DNA from: Chara braunii
Lineage: Eukaryota; Streptophyta; Charophyceae; Charales; Characeae
Assembly (NCBI GenBank): GCA_003427395.1
Contig: BFEA01001225.1
Coordinates: 10,461-31,601, forward strand
Length of the DNA: 21,141 bases
Reading direction: 5' to 3'
Shown here: one piece after another, positions 1-8,221 of the stretch
Layout of the letters: the number at the start of each line of letters is the position of its first letter
Numbering within the stretch: the stretch's first letter is position 1
Notes under the pieces: generated by a model
Databases searched by the model: none
Seen by the model: the letters and a program-made list of their open reading frames with translations, nothing else
Told to the model about the DNA's origin: nothing
Made by a program: the position numbers and the translations under genes

Positions 1-60
1 TTATCATTATTCTGCACAACATACGTTCTTTTTAGATTTTTTTTTTTTTTTTTTTTTTTT

Positions 61-127
61 TACGTACGTGAACGAGAGATTTCGGGGCCGTACGAGTACG
101 CTGGAGTACGCACTGCGTACGCGTACT
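61..127. repeat. CGTACG/GTAC palindrome cluster 1
   Basis: GTACG or CGTAC occurs about eight times in 67 bases immediately after a T-run. The 6-mer CGTACG is its own reverse complement, so the cluster is a set of short palindromes. The same kind of cluster recurs at 594-666 and 841-918. Confidence 0.6.
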
Positions 128-155
128 TGGTGCTTCCCAGACCAGAAGCAGGAGG

Positions 156-590
156 ATGAATAAGAGGAGGAGGAAGAGCAGGAGGAGGAGGATGAAGAAG
201 AATAGAAGGAGGAAGAGGAGGAGGAGGAAGATGAAGAAGAATACGAGGAAGAAGAGGAGGAGGAGCAAGAAGAAGAAGATTGCGGGGANGAGGAGGCGGA
301 GGATGGCGATNACGACGAAGAGGAACAGGGGGAGGCGGCGGAGGAGGAGAGGGAGCAGAACGGAACCGCTGCGATGGATGCAAATCGGGACGCCACGAGG
401 GTGCGGAGGAGGAGGACGACGACGACGAAGAGAAGGAGGACGATGGGAAGGAGGACGAGGAGGAGGAGGAGGAAGAAGAAGAGCATCAAGAGGAGGAGGA
501 GGTGGAGGGGGAAGAAGAAGAGGAGGAGGAGGANGAAGCGAAGGAGGACGCCGACGATGGACGAGGAGGAGGAGGAGGAGGCTGTGTAAC
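156..590 (+). repeat. GAG/GGA/GAAGAA purine-rich low-complexity tract
   Basis: More than 400 bases of almost pure A/G on the + strand, mixing GAGGAG, GAAGAA and GACGAC triplets. All three frames stay open for long distances only because the tract lacks T and so lacks stops. The predicted peptides are poly-Arg, poly-Glu or poly-Gly. Single Ns at 289, 311 and 534 suggest the repeat was hard to call. Polypurine tracts of this length can form triplex DNA; that is general knowledge, not shown here. Confidence 0.8.
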
Positions 591-593
591 ACT

Positions 594-666
594 CCGTACG
601 ACGTACGAGGGGTTTATCGTACAGTCGTACGTACGGCCGTATGAATTGTCGTACGGCCGTATGTAC
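594..666. repeat. CGTACG/CGTATG cluster 2
   Basis: GTACG, CGTAC and CGTATG recur throughout, including two copies of GTCGTACG and two of TACGGCCGTATG. The cluster sits between the purine tract and the A-run at 679-701. It is non-coding in appearance. Confidence 0.6.
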
Positions 667-780
667 AGTCCCATAGGGAAAAAAAAAAAAAAAAAAAAAA
701 AGGAATCGTTTTGCTTTTTTATCTCAAATTTGGTAACGAATTTTAGTATGAACCTGAGGCAAAATTGTTTTAGTTTATAT

Positions 781-1107
781 TTCTGCATAACATATTTGTT
801 TTTCAGATTTTTTTTCTTTCTGTTTCTTGCTTTTTTTCCATCCGTACGACCCGTACTACCACATGAACCCGTACGTATGGTCGTATGTACGTACGTACGA
901 CCCGTATTCATACGGGGGAGGAGGTGGAGGACGAGGAGGAGGAAGAAGAGGAGAAGGAGGAGGAGGGGGAGCAGAAGGAAGTGGGCGGAAAGGAGGAGGA
1001 GGAGGAGGAAGAGATGGAGGGAAAGGAAGAGGATTAGGAGTAGGAAGAGGAGGGAAAGGAGGAGTTGGAGGTGAGAGACGAGAGATACATTGAGGAGAAA
1101 GGAGGAG
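781..1107. repeat. Copy 2 (shortened) of the ~771-bp tandem duplication
   Basis: The leader TTCTGCATAACATATTTG at 781 aligns without gaps to the leader at 10. It is followed by an interrupted T-run (808-840), a CGTACG/CGTATG block (841-918) and a GAG/GGA purine tract (919-1107). The module order repeats copy 1. After 1107 the sequence changes to mixed composition, so this copy is shorter or has diverged beyond recognition. Confidence 0.55.
841..918. repeat. CGTACG/CGTATG cluster 3
   Basis: This is the copy-2 equivalent of cluster 1. It contains CCGTACGACCCGTACTACC, repeated GTACGTACG and two CCCGTA words before the purine tract resumes. Confidence 0.6.
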
Positions 1108-1467
1108 GGTACGCACCTGCAACGGTGTTGGAGCATGTGGTGGGTCGTGGCCATTGGCGAGCGATTTCGACATCGCCCAATTGCCACAACGTGCCGAAGT
1201 CACGCGCTCGCAGACAGAGGTCGGGCGCTGATTTCGAATTTGAATTTGGCCCAATCTAGACCGTAGATGTCTTAGATCTGATGGCCCAAACCATGCCTTT
1301 TTCAGTTCTGTTTTCGGAAGCCCTACGGGTCTCACTAAAATCGGCCAGACGGAGGGGGGGTACTACGAACCCTAAGAAACAGCACCGCAGGGCCGAAAAC
1401 CCCGTCGGACCCACAAACTATTTTTCCACCACCCTGAACATTGGGCCCCGCTCGAACAACCGGGGGA
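1108..1467. other. No gene seen; mixed-composition intergenic DNA
   Basis: Mixed composition follows the purine tract. Open frames of 60-80 codons exist on both strands but show no recognisable domain and overlap one another. Nothing is called between here and the palindrome at 1468. Confidence 0.5.
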
Positions 1468-1485
1468 GTTGTCCGATCGGACAAC
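1468..1485. repeat. Perfect 18-bp palindrome centred on CCGATCGG
   Basis: GTTGTCCGATCGGACAAC equals its own reverse complement. GC-rich flanks (CCGGGGG on the left, CCCGGG on the right) can extend the pairing past a 1-2 base bulge. It lies 43 bases before the GATCGA-rich field, with which it shares the CGATCG core. It could be a protein-binding site or a cruciform; its function is unknown. Confidence 0.7.
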
Positions 1486-1527
1486 CCGGGATAGAAAAAG
1501 GTCCTGGACATTCGGGTTGGTAAGCTA

Positions 1528-2031
1528 GCATTAACCACTCAACAAACCTTATATTATTATTCCCTCTCGCACAAGATAATCATAACGATCGATCGACCTA
1601 CCTTTTGTTTAATCAACTGGCATACTGATTCACCGGCTGTCCAATTTGTTTGATCGACCAATCAATCGACTCTACCACCTCTGCAGCCAAAACCAATCTA
1701 ACGATTGACCAACCACTCGGTCTTGCGATCGACCAAATAACCACCTACTTGCTCAATCAATTGTTTGATCGGTCGATCAATCAACCGATCGCGTGACCAA
1801 TTGATTAACTAATCAAGCAACTAATCAACCAATCGATTATTCGACCACTCGATTGATTGATCGACCAATCACTTTCTCGTTCAAATAGTCGACCAATCGA
1901 TCACACGCCATCAGATTAATCAACAGACTTAGTTTTCAATAAGCTCATTATTTTGTTTACATATGTATCCCTATTTTTGTGCCCTCCATCTCAACCAAAC
2001 CACTTCCTCACTTCATCCATGACGTATTATT
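1528..2031. repeat. Copy 1 of a diverged ~0.5-kb duplication, rich in GATCGACCAATC-like words
   Basis: This unit begins GCATTAACCACTCAACAAAC and includes GACTCTACCACCTCTGCAGCC at 1668-1688. The same landmarks recur at 2032 and about 2155, giving offsets of 504 and 487 bases. Inside, short words such as GATCGACC, CCAATCGAT and ATCAATCGA recur at irregular spacing. No open frame looks coding. Confidence 0.65.
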
Positions 2032-2530
2032 GCATTAACTACTCAACAAACCTTATATTTCTCTCTCGCTCAAAATAACCATAATGACCGTCCGTCCTGC
2101 CATTGTTTAATCAACTTACAGACTGATTAATTGACTTTCATCAGCCAATCGGTTGACTCTACCACCTCTGCAACCAAAGTCGATCTAACGATTGATCGGT
2201 CGATCGGTCACCCTAATCTTCTCATCGGCGTCTCAACTAATCCAACTGAATTAGTTGATTGTTCGATTACGAACTCATAGTTTTCTCAACCAGTTGTTTA
2301 TCCACTTACCCTACATTGATTGACTGAACGATCACATTGAACAACCACTTCGATCAATCATTCGATAGGCAGACCAAACCCTACCACTCGACCGCCCGAC
2401 CAATCAATTGGTCGGGAACCAATCGATGATCCAATCAAGGGTCTGATCGACCAATCGACTGTCAAACCATTAGTCGTTCAATCAACCAATTAATGGACCT
2501 CTGATTGTCTTCTTAGATCAACCAACNAAT
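2032..2530. repeat. Copy 2 of the ~0.5-kb GATCGACCAATC-rich duplication
   Basis: Landmarks shared with copy 1 include ACTCAACAAACCTTATAT, TGTTTAATCAACT, GACTCTACCACCTCTGCA and ATCTAACGATTGA, all in the same order. Divergence is visible in nearly every line. The copy ends in a field of CCAATCGA/GGTCGATC words. The right end is approximate. Confidence 0.6.
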
Positions 2531-2617
2531 TAACCGTCCTATCAATAGTAACATACGACTCATCCTCTGATTGATGATTAGGTTGCTCAGTAGAGTCCTC
2601 ATTACTTCCTACTTCCT

Positions 2618-2618
<1 letters not shown>

Positions 2619-2658
<40 letters not shown>
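2619..2658. repeat. (AC)20 microsatellite
   Basis: Twenty uninterrupted AC dinucleotides are followed by a short degenerate ACAT/ACAC tail up to about 2675. Two A-runs follow, at about 2698-2708 and 2714-2726. Confidence 0.95.
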
Positions 2659-2661
<3 letters not shown>

Positions 2662-2834
2662 TACACACATACAGACAATGTTTCTTTTTTCTAATTAAAA
2701 AAAAAAAAGTACAAAAAAAAAAAAAGGGAGGTTCCTCGAAAGGTTCCCCCCACGTCTTTCAAACAAAAACAGTCCCCCAGCTGGCGAAAAAGAAAAGAAA
2801 GCTTCCCGCCCACCGTGATGGCGGTCTCCAGGGG

Positions 2835-2857
2835 CCGGTCATGAAAATCATGACCGG
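2835..2857. repeat. Perfect 10-bp hairpin with an AAA loop
   Basis: Arms CCGGTCATGA (2835-2844) and TCATGACCGG (2848-2857) are exactly complementary around a three-base loop. GGGGCC precedes the left arm and GGGGCCCC follows the right arm. There is no downstream T-run, so it is not a simple terminator. No gene is assigned to 2660-3041. Confidence 0.7.
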
Positions 2858-3041
2858 TGACGGGGCCCCCGATCATCAACCCCCCATTCATGAATCAGGG
2901 TACGACACTCATATGAGCACCGCCCTCAAGTAAGGGCGGCTTTGGCTACCCCGAAGCCCACTAGCGGTTAATGGAAGGCCCGGAAAGCCATTGATTACAA
3001 ATTTTGGCTTTTGAGCCAGACTACTAGAATTTGATCCTGAG

Positions 3042-3491
3042 GTGCTTAACTTGGTTGTTAGCGTGTGTGACCAATGCCGGTGGATGGTGGCCACATACTG
3101 GCAACTGGGGTCCAAGGCTCGAAGTAGATACGACTTATGGCTTGCAAGCTCGGATCTGATCATGCTTGTGGAAAAATATCAGCTCGGTTCATTAAACGAA
3201 GAGAAAATTAAAATAGTGGGACAGATGACCAATGCTGCCTTCCGGTTAGGGAAAGTGCATGCTTTAGGAGACGTCGCAGTTTTAGATGTAAATACTTACG
3301 ACGTCCTTTTTGGCCTTCCTGCTCTTGTGGCCTTGCGAGTCAATCTGAACTTCGAGAGGCGATCGATTATCCTCTGAAATACAGGAGGAAAGCCCTATGT
3401 TGTACATATGAGGCTGACCCTTCGAACCACGGCTAATGTTACCCCGCGAGTTTCTCCAATAATGGCGGGAACTCGCCTTGTGATTACCTAG
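3042..3491 (+). pseudogene. Ty3/gypsy aspartic protease remnant (start of pol)
   Basis: A retroviral-type aspartic protease cleaves the Gag-Pol polyprotein of a Ty3/gypsy LTR retrotransposon. What is visible is the second half of the fold: an open frame with DVNTYDVLFGLPALVALR (about residues 80-97), equivalent to the family's conserved I/L-I/L-G-x-x-x-L strand, then FERRSIIL. The frame stops at TGA 3375, continues protein-like (NTGGKPYV, MRLTLRTT) and stops again at TAG 3489. The catalytic D-S/T-G that should precede the DLIML segment is not there; the sequence reads LASSDLIM, so the active site looks lost. No clear Gag or zinc knuckle is seen upstream. The protease identity comes from position and motif and is moderately sure. 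Confidence 0.6.
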
Positions 3492-3789
3492 GATAACTCT
3501 GTCGACGGTGAGCAATCTCTGAAGAACGTGAACAGCAGTGACGAGGACGATCCAATAATTCTGGAGATGGCGCAACGGCGCATCTATTACCCTATGCAAC
3601 GAGCAAACATGAAATCACTAAGCCTCACTGATCAGAGCCTACAAAGAACGCAAACCATGATTATGAGAATTTATGGGTGAACCCCTCGTGCCGATTTCGA
3701 GGATGGTTGATTCTTTGGAAACCCCTCGAACCCTGTACGAAGGTATCTCCCCTTTACTCTCATGATATAATGACAAAAGACACTACTGC
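3492..3789 (+). pseudogene. Linker between protease and reverse transcriptase, decayed
   Basis: The protease frame can be followed for a while after TAG 3489, with an acidic stretch (SSDEDDP) and then a stop near 3678, before coherence is lost. Related elements have a spacer between protease and reverse transcriptase here. I see no other gene. Confidence 0.35.
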
Positions 3790-5706
3790 AACATCACAAA
3801 TCTCCCACGATCTCCTATGTCACCTACAAAAGAGATACGATTGATACGCTTAGGGGCGGAGACCAATTCTTTGAAACCCCCTGAGCGCATCGAAACTGGA
3901 CTCGGAATCAAGATCACAATGAAACCCGTGCCATGGCAGGACATCCGGGATGGAATAACACCGGAAGAACACGTGGCCATTCGGAAGTAGGACGCACAGA
4001 TGATGGCCACCGTATTCTTCTGGCGATCGGATAATTTGTTTGTTTTCGCGCCCCCACCTAAAAGCGCTAAGTGGGTAAGTATAGAACAGATCAATGTACG
4101 GATATGGGATCAACTGTATGAATTGCACATGCCCCAATACGTACCTGATGAAATCCATCACCTAATCACGAACATTTTGAAGAAATACACAGGAGCGATT
4201 AGTGTGACGGACACAGACATCGGACTGTCGTAAGTCATACAACACGAAATTCAGAGCGGGAACCATCCCCCGATCCACCGTAAGCCCTACAAGTATTCCC
4301 TGGTGGAACGAAAAATGACCCTTCAGCGGATCCGGGAATTCGAAGCTAATGGTTGGGTCGAACCGGCTACTGAGCCATGGTCATTTCCGGTAGTATTAGT
4401 GCCGGAAAAGAACGGATCGATTTGCATATCCATTGATTATCGCAAGCTGAATGACATCATGATTAAGGATATGTATCCCCTTCCCAGGATTGATGATCTG
4501 CTTTATGCAATTGGGTGTGCTAATTACGTCAGTAAATTTGATATTCGCGACGGTTTCCACCATATCCTGGTTAAGGAGGAAGATCGGCCGAAAACGGCCT
4601 TCGTACTATTTGAAGGCACGTGGCAGTGGGTTCGGTGTCCGATGGGGATTTGCAATGCACCTCCCACGTTTCAACGCACGATGAACGTGATGTTCCAGAA
4701 CTTCGTCAACAAGACGCGGCTAACTCAGGGAATAATTAACTTCTACGTCATCGTGTACATGGACGACATCCTGGTCTACTCGGAGACCTATCATGGGCAT
4801 GTAGAACATATCGAGTGGACGCTGGGAGCTCTGAGAGATGCTAGGTTCAAAGTCGCGCTCGAAGAGAGCGAGTTTTTCCTCTCGGAAATCTCGTTCTTGG
4901 GTTACGTGGTAACACGTGGAGGACTGCGGCCAGATTCGAGGAAGGTTGCAGTGGTGAAAGATGCTCCTATTCCCACGTCATTGACTCAGGTTCGAGCTTT
5001 CCTGGGACTAGCATCGTACTACCGTCGTTTTATCAAAGGCTTCTCCGCGATTGCACGACCTCTAACAAACCTACTACGAAAGGACCAGCCCCTCAACTGG
5101 GACGCAGAGTGCGAACAGGCCTTCGCCACCCTCAAGGACGCCCTGGCAACGACACCTATTTTGATCCGGCCGGCAGTTCATTCTTATCACGGACTGGCAG
5201 CCAGAGGCGATCTTCCCTATTCTAGCGCAGAAGGGGAACGACGGCCGAGAACACGTCATCGAGTACGCACACGCACGGTGCGAGACGAGCGGAGGAACGA
5301 TTCGACCCCACAGGACGAATGCTACGCAGTGCNCTNGGGGATTNANCACTTCCATCCGTACTTGTACGAACANAAGTTCCTCCTTGTAACNGATCACGAG
5401 CCNTTATTGGNTCTCAAGAAGCTCACTAATTACACGGGTATGATTGGACGGTGGGCGGTATGCCTACCGGAGTACGACTTCGACATCATCCATCGAAAGA
5501 CAGAGAGGCACGACAACGCGGACGGCTTGACACGTCTGCATTGCCCCGCCAAGGTACCTAAGGGTGAAGAAATCATTCCGTGGAAGGAACCGGAGTCAGC
5601 GAGCAGACCCAAGTACGAACAAGTGGCAGCCTTCCACGTGGCAAGAAGCAGACGATTGGCAATGGGTGACGGAGGTAATCTTGCGAGTCGTCTCCCTCCC
5701 CTTTGA
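3790..5706 (+). pseudogene. Ty3/gypsy reverse transcriptase-RNase H, broken
   Basis: This is the polymerase part of a Ty3/gypsy pol, which copies element RNA into DNA in the particle. One frame runs the whole span, broken by TAG 3988, TAA 4231 and TGA 5704. The longest open piece starts at a GTG at 4303, an arbitrary start inside pol. Visible motifs: NGWVEPA and the DYRKLND strand, motif A KFDIRDGFH (Asp at about residue 80), CPMGICNAPPTFQ, the catalytic YMDD box (152-155) with YSET after it, FFLSEISFLGYVV, and the connection RAFLGLASYYRRFIKGF (231-247). RNase H follows: the first catalytic Asp is out of frame (see 5172-5275), then KKLTNYTGMIGRWA and HRKTERHDNADGLTR are recognisable. Seven Ns lie between 5332 and 5411. 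Class identification is secure; it is dead because of the stops. Confidence 0.9.
5172..5275 (+). other. Compensated double frameshift in RNase H
   Basis: The expected RNase H start, with LITDWQPEA around the first catalytic Asp (codon 5192-5194), is readable only in the frame one base later than the surrounding pol frame. A shift near 5172 and a second near 5272 restore the original frame, so a nonsense stretch (for example HSYHGLAARGDLPY) replaces the active-site segment without a stop. Reading the two frames side by side shows this directly. Confidence 0.75.
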
Positions 5707-5994
5707 TCCTCATCTCTTCTTTCCCTACCCGACAAATTTTGTTATTTTTGCGAAGCAATCTCCCACGTCTACTCGATCCCTATGCGTCCTAGTGGGGAGG
5801 GATATGCAGAATGTATAGATTGTCGGCAGTGTGTCGCATGAGCCCACGACTCATATATCCAGTACAGAAATGACAACAATCCTTGGTTGTGCCCCTTGTG
5901 TCGGGTTGATAAGATCCCGACCGAGGCTCGATTTCTTGACGCCACGTCGGAAGGGTTGGAAAAGACCCGAAAGTTTAGAAGGGCTGAGGTATGA
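5707..5994 (+). pseudogene. PHD-finger-like zinc-binding block between RNase H and integrase
   Basis: The pol frame continues directly after TGA 5704. It has a Cys-x2-Cys pair (FCYFC, 5740-5751), then ECIDCRQC (5809-5832), a stop TGA at 5839, AHDS with a His at 5845, and WLCPLC (5884-5901). A second TGA lies at 5992. The order Cx2C, Cx2C, H, W-x-Cx2C is that of a PHD finger, a zinc module that in many proteins reads histone tails. The cysteine expected three residues after the His is Tyr here (TAT, one transition from TGT). The first TGA sits where Trp would be natural. The block is absent from textbook Ty3/gypsy pol. An unusual integrase N-terminal zinc region is the alternative. Confidence 0.55.
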
Positions 5995-6531
5995 ACGAAT
6001 ATTGCTCTAATAGCTACCTTGATAGGTAACCCCCTCCCGGACTTCCCTAAAGAAGACCAGAGGAGGGTCAATGAAAGGGCTCGGGACTATCGCTGGAACA
6101 AGGGCCGGTTAGAAAAACGAAAGACGGATGGTAGTAGGATTTGGATGGTGGTGCCGCACCTGTTCATGAGGTATGACTGGGTTAAGAAGGCGCACGAGGA
6201 AACTGCAGCCCATTTTGCCGTCCGAATTACGGAAGCGACAATCGACAAGAATGAGTGGTATTGGTCCAATATTCGCGATGATGTGAAATTCATCGTCGCG
6301 AAGTACCAGGTCTGCGCTGCTGACAAGGCGACGATTCAACCGCCAAGATCGATAGTGCCGACAGTAGTCGAACGACCTTTTCAAAGGGTTAGCATGGATA
6401 CTACCGATATTGTGGTGTCCCCTGGACCTAATAGCTACGAATATTCAGTCCCACTGGTATTTGTGGACCACTTCTCGAAATGGATCGAGGCACATCCGTG
6501 TCGTACACGACAGACGACTGAAATCGCGTGA
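5995..6531 (+). pseudogene. Ty3/gypsy integrase, N-terminal zinc domain and start of catalytic core
   Basis: Integrase inserts the cDNA into the host genome. Counting from the TTG at 6019, the zinc-binding region has His at residues 59 and 65 and VAKYQVCAADK, where the first of the two expected cysteines is Tyr (residue 96) and the second is Cys 99, so zinc binding is probably impaired. The core begins with QRVSMDTTDIV, whose Asp at about 127 is the likely first catalytic Asp, followed by FVDHFSKWIEAHPCR. The frame ends at TGA 6529. It is the same frame as reverse transcriptase and the PHD-like block, so the order is a single pol polyprotein. Confidence 0.85.
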
Positions 6532-7250
6532 TACGTCAACCGGTTTTTAGAGATGCATCAGGACACAAAAGGAAATCCTGACCGATAATAGGGTAGAATT
6601 CAGAGGGGAGGTTTTAAGGAATCTGGTCGTACATGGCGTCGCCATTCGGAACACTGCACCCAACATGTCACAATCTAACGGGCTGGTAGAAAAGGCAAAT
6701 CGGGTGATAAAGACAGCATTGCGAAGAAACATCGAGGCACGGGATCCGAGGCATTGGCCCGATATCGTAGATCACATCCTAGCGGTCCATCGGGGAACGC
6801 CCCACGAATCGACGGGCCTTAGCCCCTTCCAACTACGAACCAATAGCGTAGCTTGTGTCTCGATACCGAGCCTCCCCGATGAATCTTCATTGAACCGACG
6901 ACCCACAAGGGCCGCGGTCCGGGACAAAAAAAAATCCAAGCGACACATGGAGCTGATGGAACGGTCCCTTCCCCGATTAGCCTGAAAACGCCGGAAAATG
7001 ACTGAGTTGGCCCACGGCCGACAGATCCGTAGCTACGAGGCCCGAAATGGGAACGCAGGACCACGGCCCCTGTATAAATTAGGGGACCTAGTGCAGGTGA
7101 GGAAATGTGCTCGCCAAGGGAAGATAGCGCCACGATTCTTCGAGCGATTTTGTGTGATCAAGCTCGGTCTGAACGGGGTGAATACCGTGCGCCTCGTGCC
7201 CGAGGTCTCAGGAACCCGATCAGCTCGTCCGATCGTCCGCCACGTGTCCT
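6532..7250 (+). pseudogene. Ty3/gypsy integrase, rest of core and C-terminal GPY/F-like domain
   Basis: A frameshift near 6568-6572, in an AAAAGG run, moves the coding frame. After it come EILTDNRVEF with the second catalytic Asp, then QSNGLVEKANRVIK with the catalytic Glu, giving the D, D, E set split by damage. LAVHRGTPHESTGLSPFQL is the typical end of the core. TGA 6983 interrupts, then the frame resumes with YKLGDLVQVRK and APRFFERFCVIKLG, resembling the GPY/F C-terminal domain, ending near RPIVRHVSS at about 7250. No chromodomain is seen. Beyond 7250 similarity stops. No LTR pair could be recognised by eye. Confidence 0.85.
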
Positions 7251-7293
7251 CCCTTCCTCTCCATCTCCAGTTGTGTTTGTTTCCTCCTTCGCT

Positions 7294-7371
7294 ATGGAGG
7301 AGGACGACGACTCTTTATCGCTCTCATCCCCTCTTGCTTCTCTTACTCCGTCCCCGTCGCCATCGCCATGA
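7294..7371 (+). CDS. Small acidic/Ser-Pro open frame (25 aa), overlaps next ORF by ATGA
   Basis: ATG at 7294 opens MEEDDDSLSLSS and ends in a Ser/Pro run at TGA 7369-7371. That stop overlaps the ATG of the following frame as ATGA. The peptide is low complexity and may be chance, or the mis-framed N-terminus of the next frame. The frame is also open upstream, so this start is a guess. Confidence 0.25.
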   Translation: MEEDDDSLSLSSPLASLTPSPSPSP

Positions 7372-8018
7372 GTTTTCTCACCGAGCGAGCTCTAGGCGAT
7401 CACATGCTGGTGCCATGTGGCGACATCTCGGTAATTCGGCAAATCCATCATCNGCGATTCAATTTGGATCTTCTACGCTTCGCGCNATTCTTCAGCACAA
7501 CGGGGGTGTATGCAGCGACGAAATTTCGTTTTGCGGTTAATCGTCAGACACTCGTTCTTGCTGAAGCTTCGGCTTATCGTTGGCTGTCCACACCTGGAGT
7601 CANCCACGTGTCGACCGTCGTCGTTTTCAATGGAGACATNANNGCGATAGATCCTCTACGGCATACGGCCATTCGGGCAGAGCTGCGGAAGTGGGGTCAG
7701 CAGTTGGCAGCAGAGTGGAATCAGTGGTTTGTGCGGCACGGTGACAATCTCATCGTCACTGACATTATCGACGCCGGAGGGCTCCATATGTTCCGGCACG
7801 AGCCACCGGTGGCGTTTTGGGAACTCGTCCCCTTTCAGCGCCCCCAATTAACCGATCCCAACTATCTACTTTCGCTCTCCCCTCTCTTTTCCCTACCTTC
7901 TGGCAATCTAGCCTTTGCCCCCGTTTCTCCTTTCGTCTGGAACCCCTCGCTGTCCCCCTCGACCGAAGACAGTGAGAACAGTGGTGCGAGCACTTCATCG
8001 ATATCTCAATGTGCCTGA
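7368..8018 (+). CDS. Unidentified 216-aa open frame downstream of pol
   Basis: I do not recognise this protein. The first 165 or so residues have ordinary globular composition (RFNLDLLRFA, TKFRFAVNRQTLVLAEASAYRWLS, ELRKWGQQLAAEWNQWFVRHGDN) and no membrane segment. The rest is encoded by a pyrimidine-rich stretch (about 7863-7960) ending in CAG, which looks more like the end of an intron than coding sequence. Ns at 7453, 7486, 7603, 7640 and 7642-7643 hide several residues. The coding trail continues in another frame from about 7982. It lies directly 3' of the Ty3/gypsy pol, so it may be an extra retroelement ORF or a host gene beside the insertion. It could also be a pseudogene. Confidence 0.45.
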   Translation: MSFLTERALGDHMLVPCGDISVIRQIHHXRFNLDLLRFAXFFSTTGVYAATKFRFAVNRQTLVLAEASAYRWLSTPGVXHVSTVVVFNGDXXAIDPLRHTAIRAELRKWGQQLAAEWNQWFVRHGDNLIVTDIIDAGGLHMFRHEPPVAFWELVPFQRPQLTDPNYLLSLSPLFSLPSGNLAFAPVSPFVWNPSLSPSTEDSENSGASTSSISQCA

Positions 8019-8221
8019 TTGGAGTGCAGTTGACGTGGACGCAGGACATCGAGCACCGCGCCTGGATCGAATACGCGAAGCTGCTGATCGTCCAAGCCTG
8101 GAGTACAGAGGTAGAGGGGGACCTTCTCGGATTTCTGTTCGGATCGGTGCGGCCTGGCCATCGCCAGTTGAATGTGCAACAACTCACAGTCCCCCTCGCG
8201 CAGCTGGTCGTCGGTCGATGA
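7976..8221 (+). CDS. Continuation of the unidentified protein in a second frame (possible exon 2)
   Basis: This frame opens after TGA 7973. A CAG ending at 7981 places TGG TGC GAG exactly on its codon boundary, so an acceptor there would fit. The product reads WCEHFIDISMCLIGVQLTW, then WIEYAKLLIVQAWSTEVEGD, then LLGFLFGSVRPGHRQLNVQQ, of normal composition. An internal ATG at 8009 overlaps the stop of the previous frame. It ends at TGA 8219. I see no domain. Splicing versus frameshift cannot be settled without transcripts. Confidence 0.4.
   Translation, partial: EQWCEHFIDISMCLIGVQLTWTQDIEHRAWIEYAKLLIVQAWSTEVEGDLLGFLFGSVRPGHRQLNVQQLTVPLAQLVVGR

Larger units (their letters stand above)
10..780. 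repeat. Copy 1 of a ~771-bp tandem duplication (T-run, CGTACG clusters, purine tract)
   Basis: This unit starts with a 30-base segment beginning TTCTGCACAACATA that matches the segment at 781 in 24 of 30 positions. It is followed in order by a T-run (37-61), a CGTACG-rich block (61-127), a long purine tract (about 156-590), a second CGTACG block (594-666), an A-run (679-701) and an AT-rich spacer. Copy 2 repeats the order of the first three modules. Open frames here encode only Arg/Lys/Glu/Gly or Ser/Leu/Pro runs and come from the low-complexity DNA, so I do not call a gene. Confidence 0.6.

Noticed and set aside
7-1187. Long open frames on both strands (up to about 264 codons) in the purine-rich region
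   Set aside because: The tract lacks T on one strand and so lacks stops. The peptides are runs of Arg, Lys, Glu, Gly, Ser or Leu and the frames overlap on both strands.
1528-2570. CRISPR-like array
   Set aside because: The repeated words are short, irregularly spaced and degenerate, with no constant repeat and unique spacers. The DNA is eukaryotic in character.
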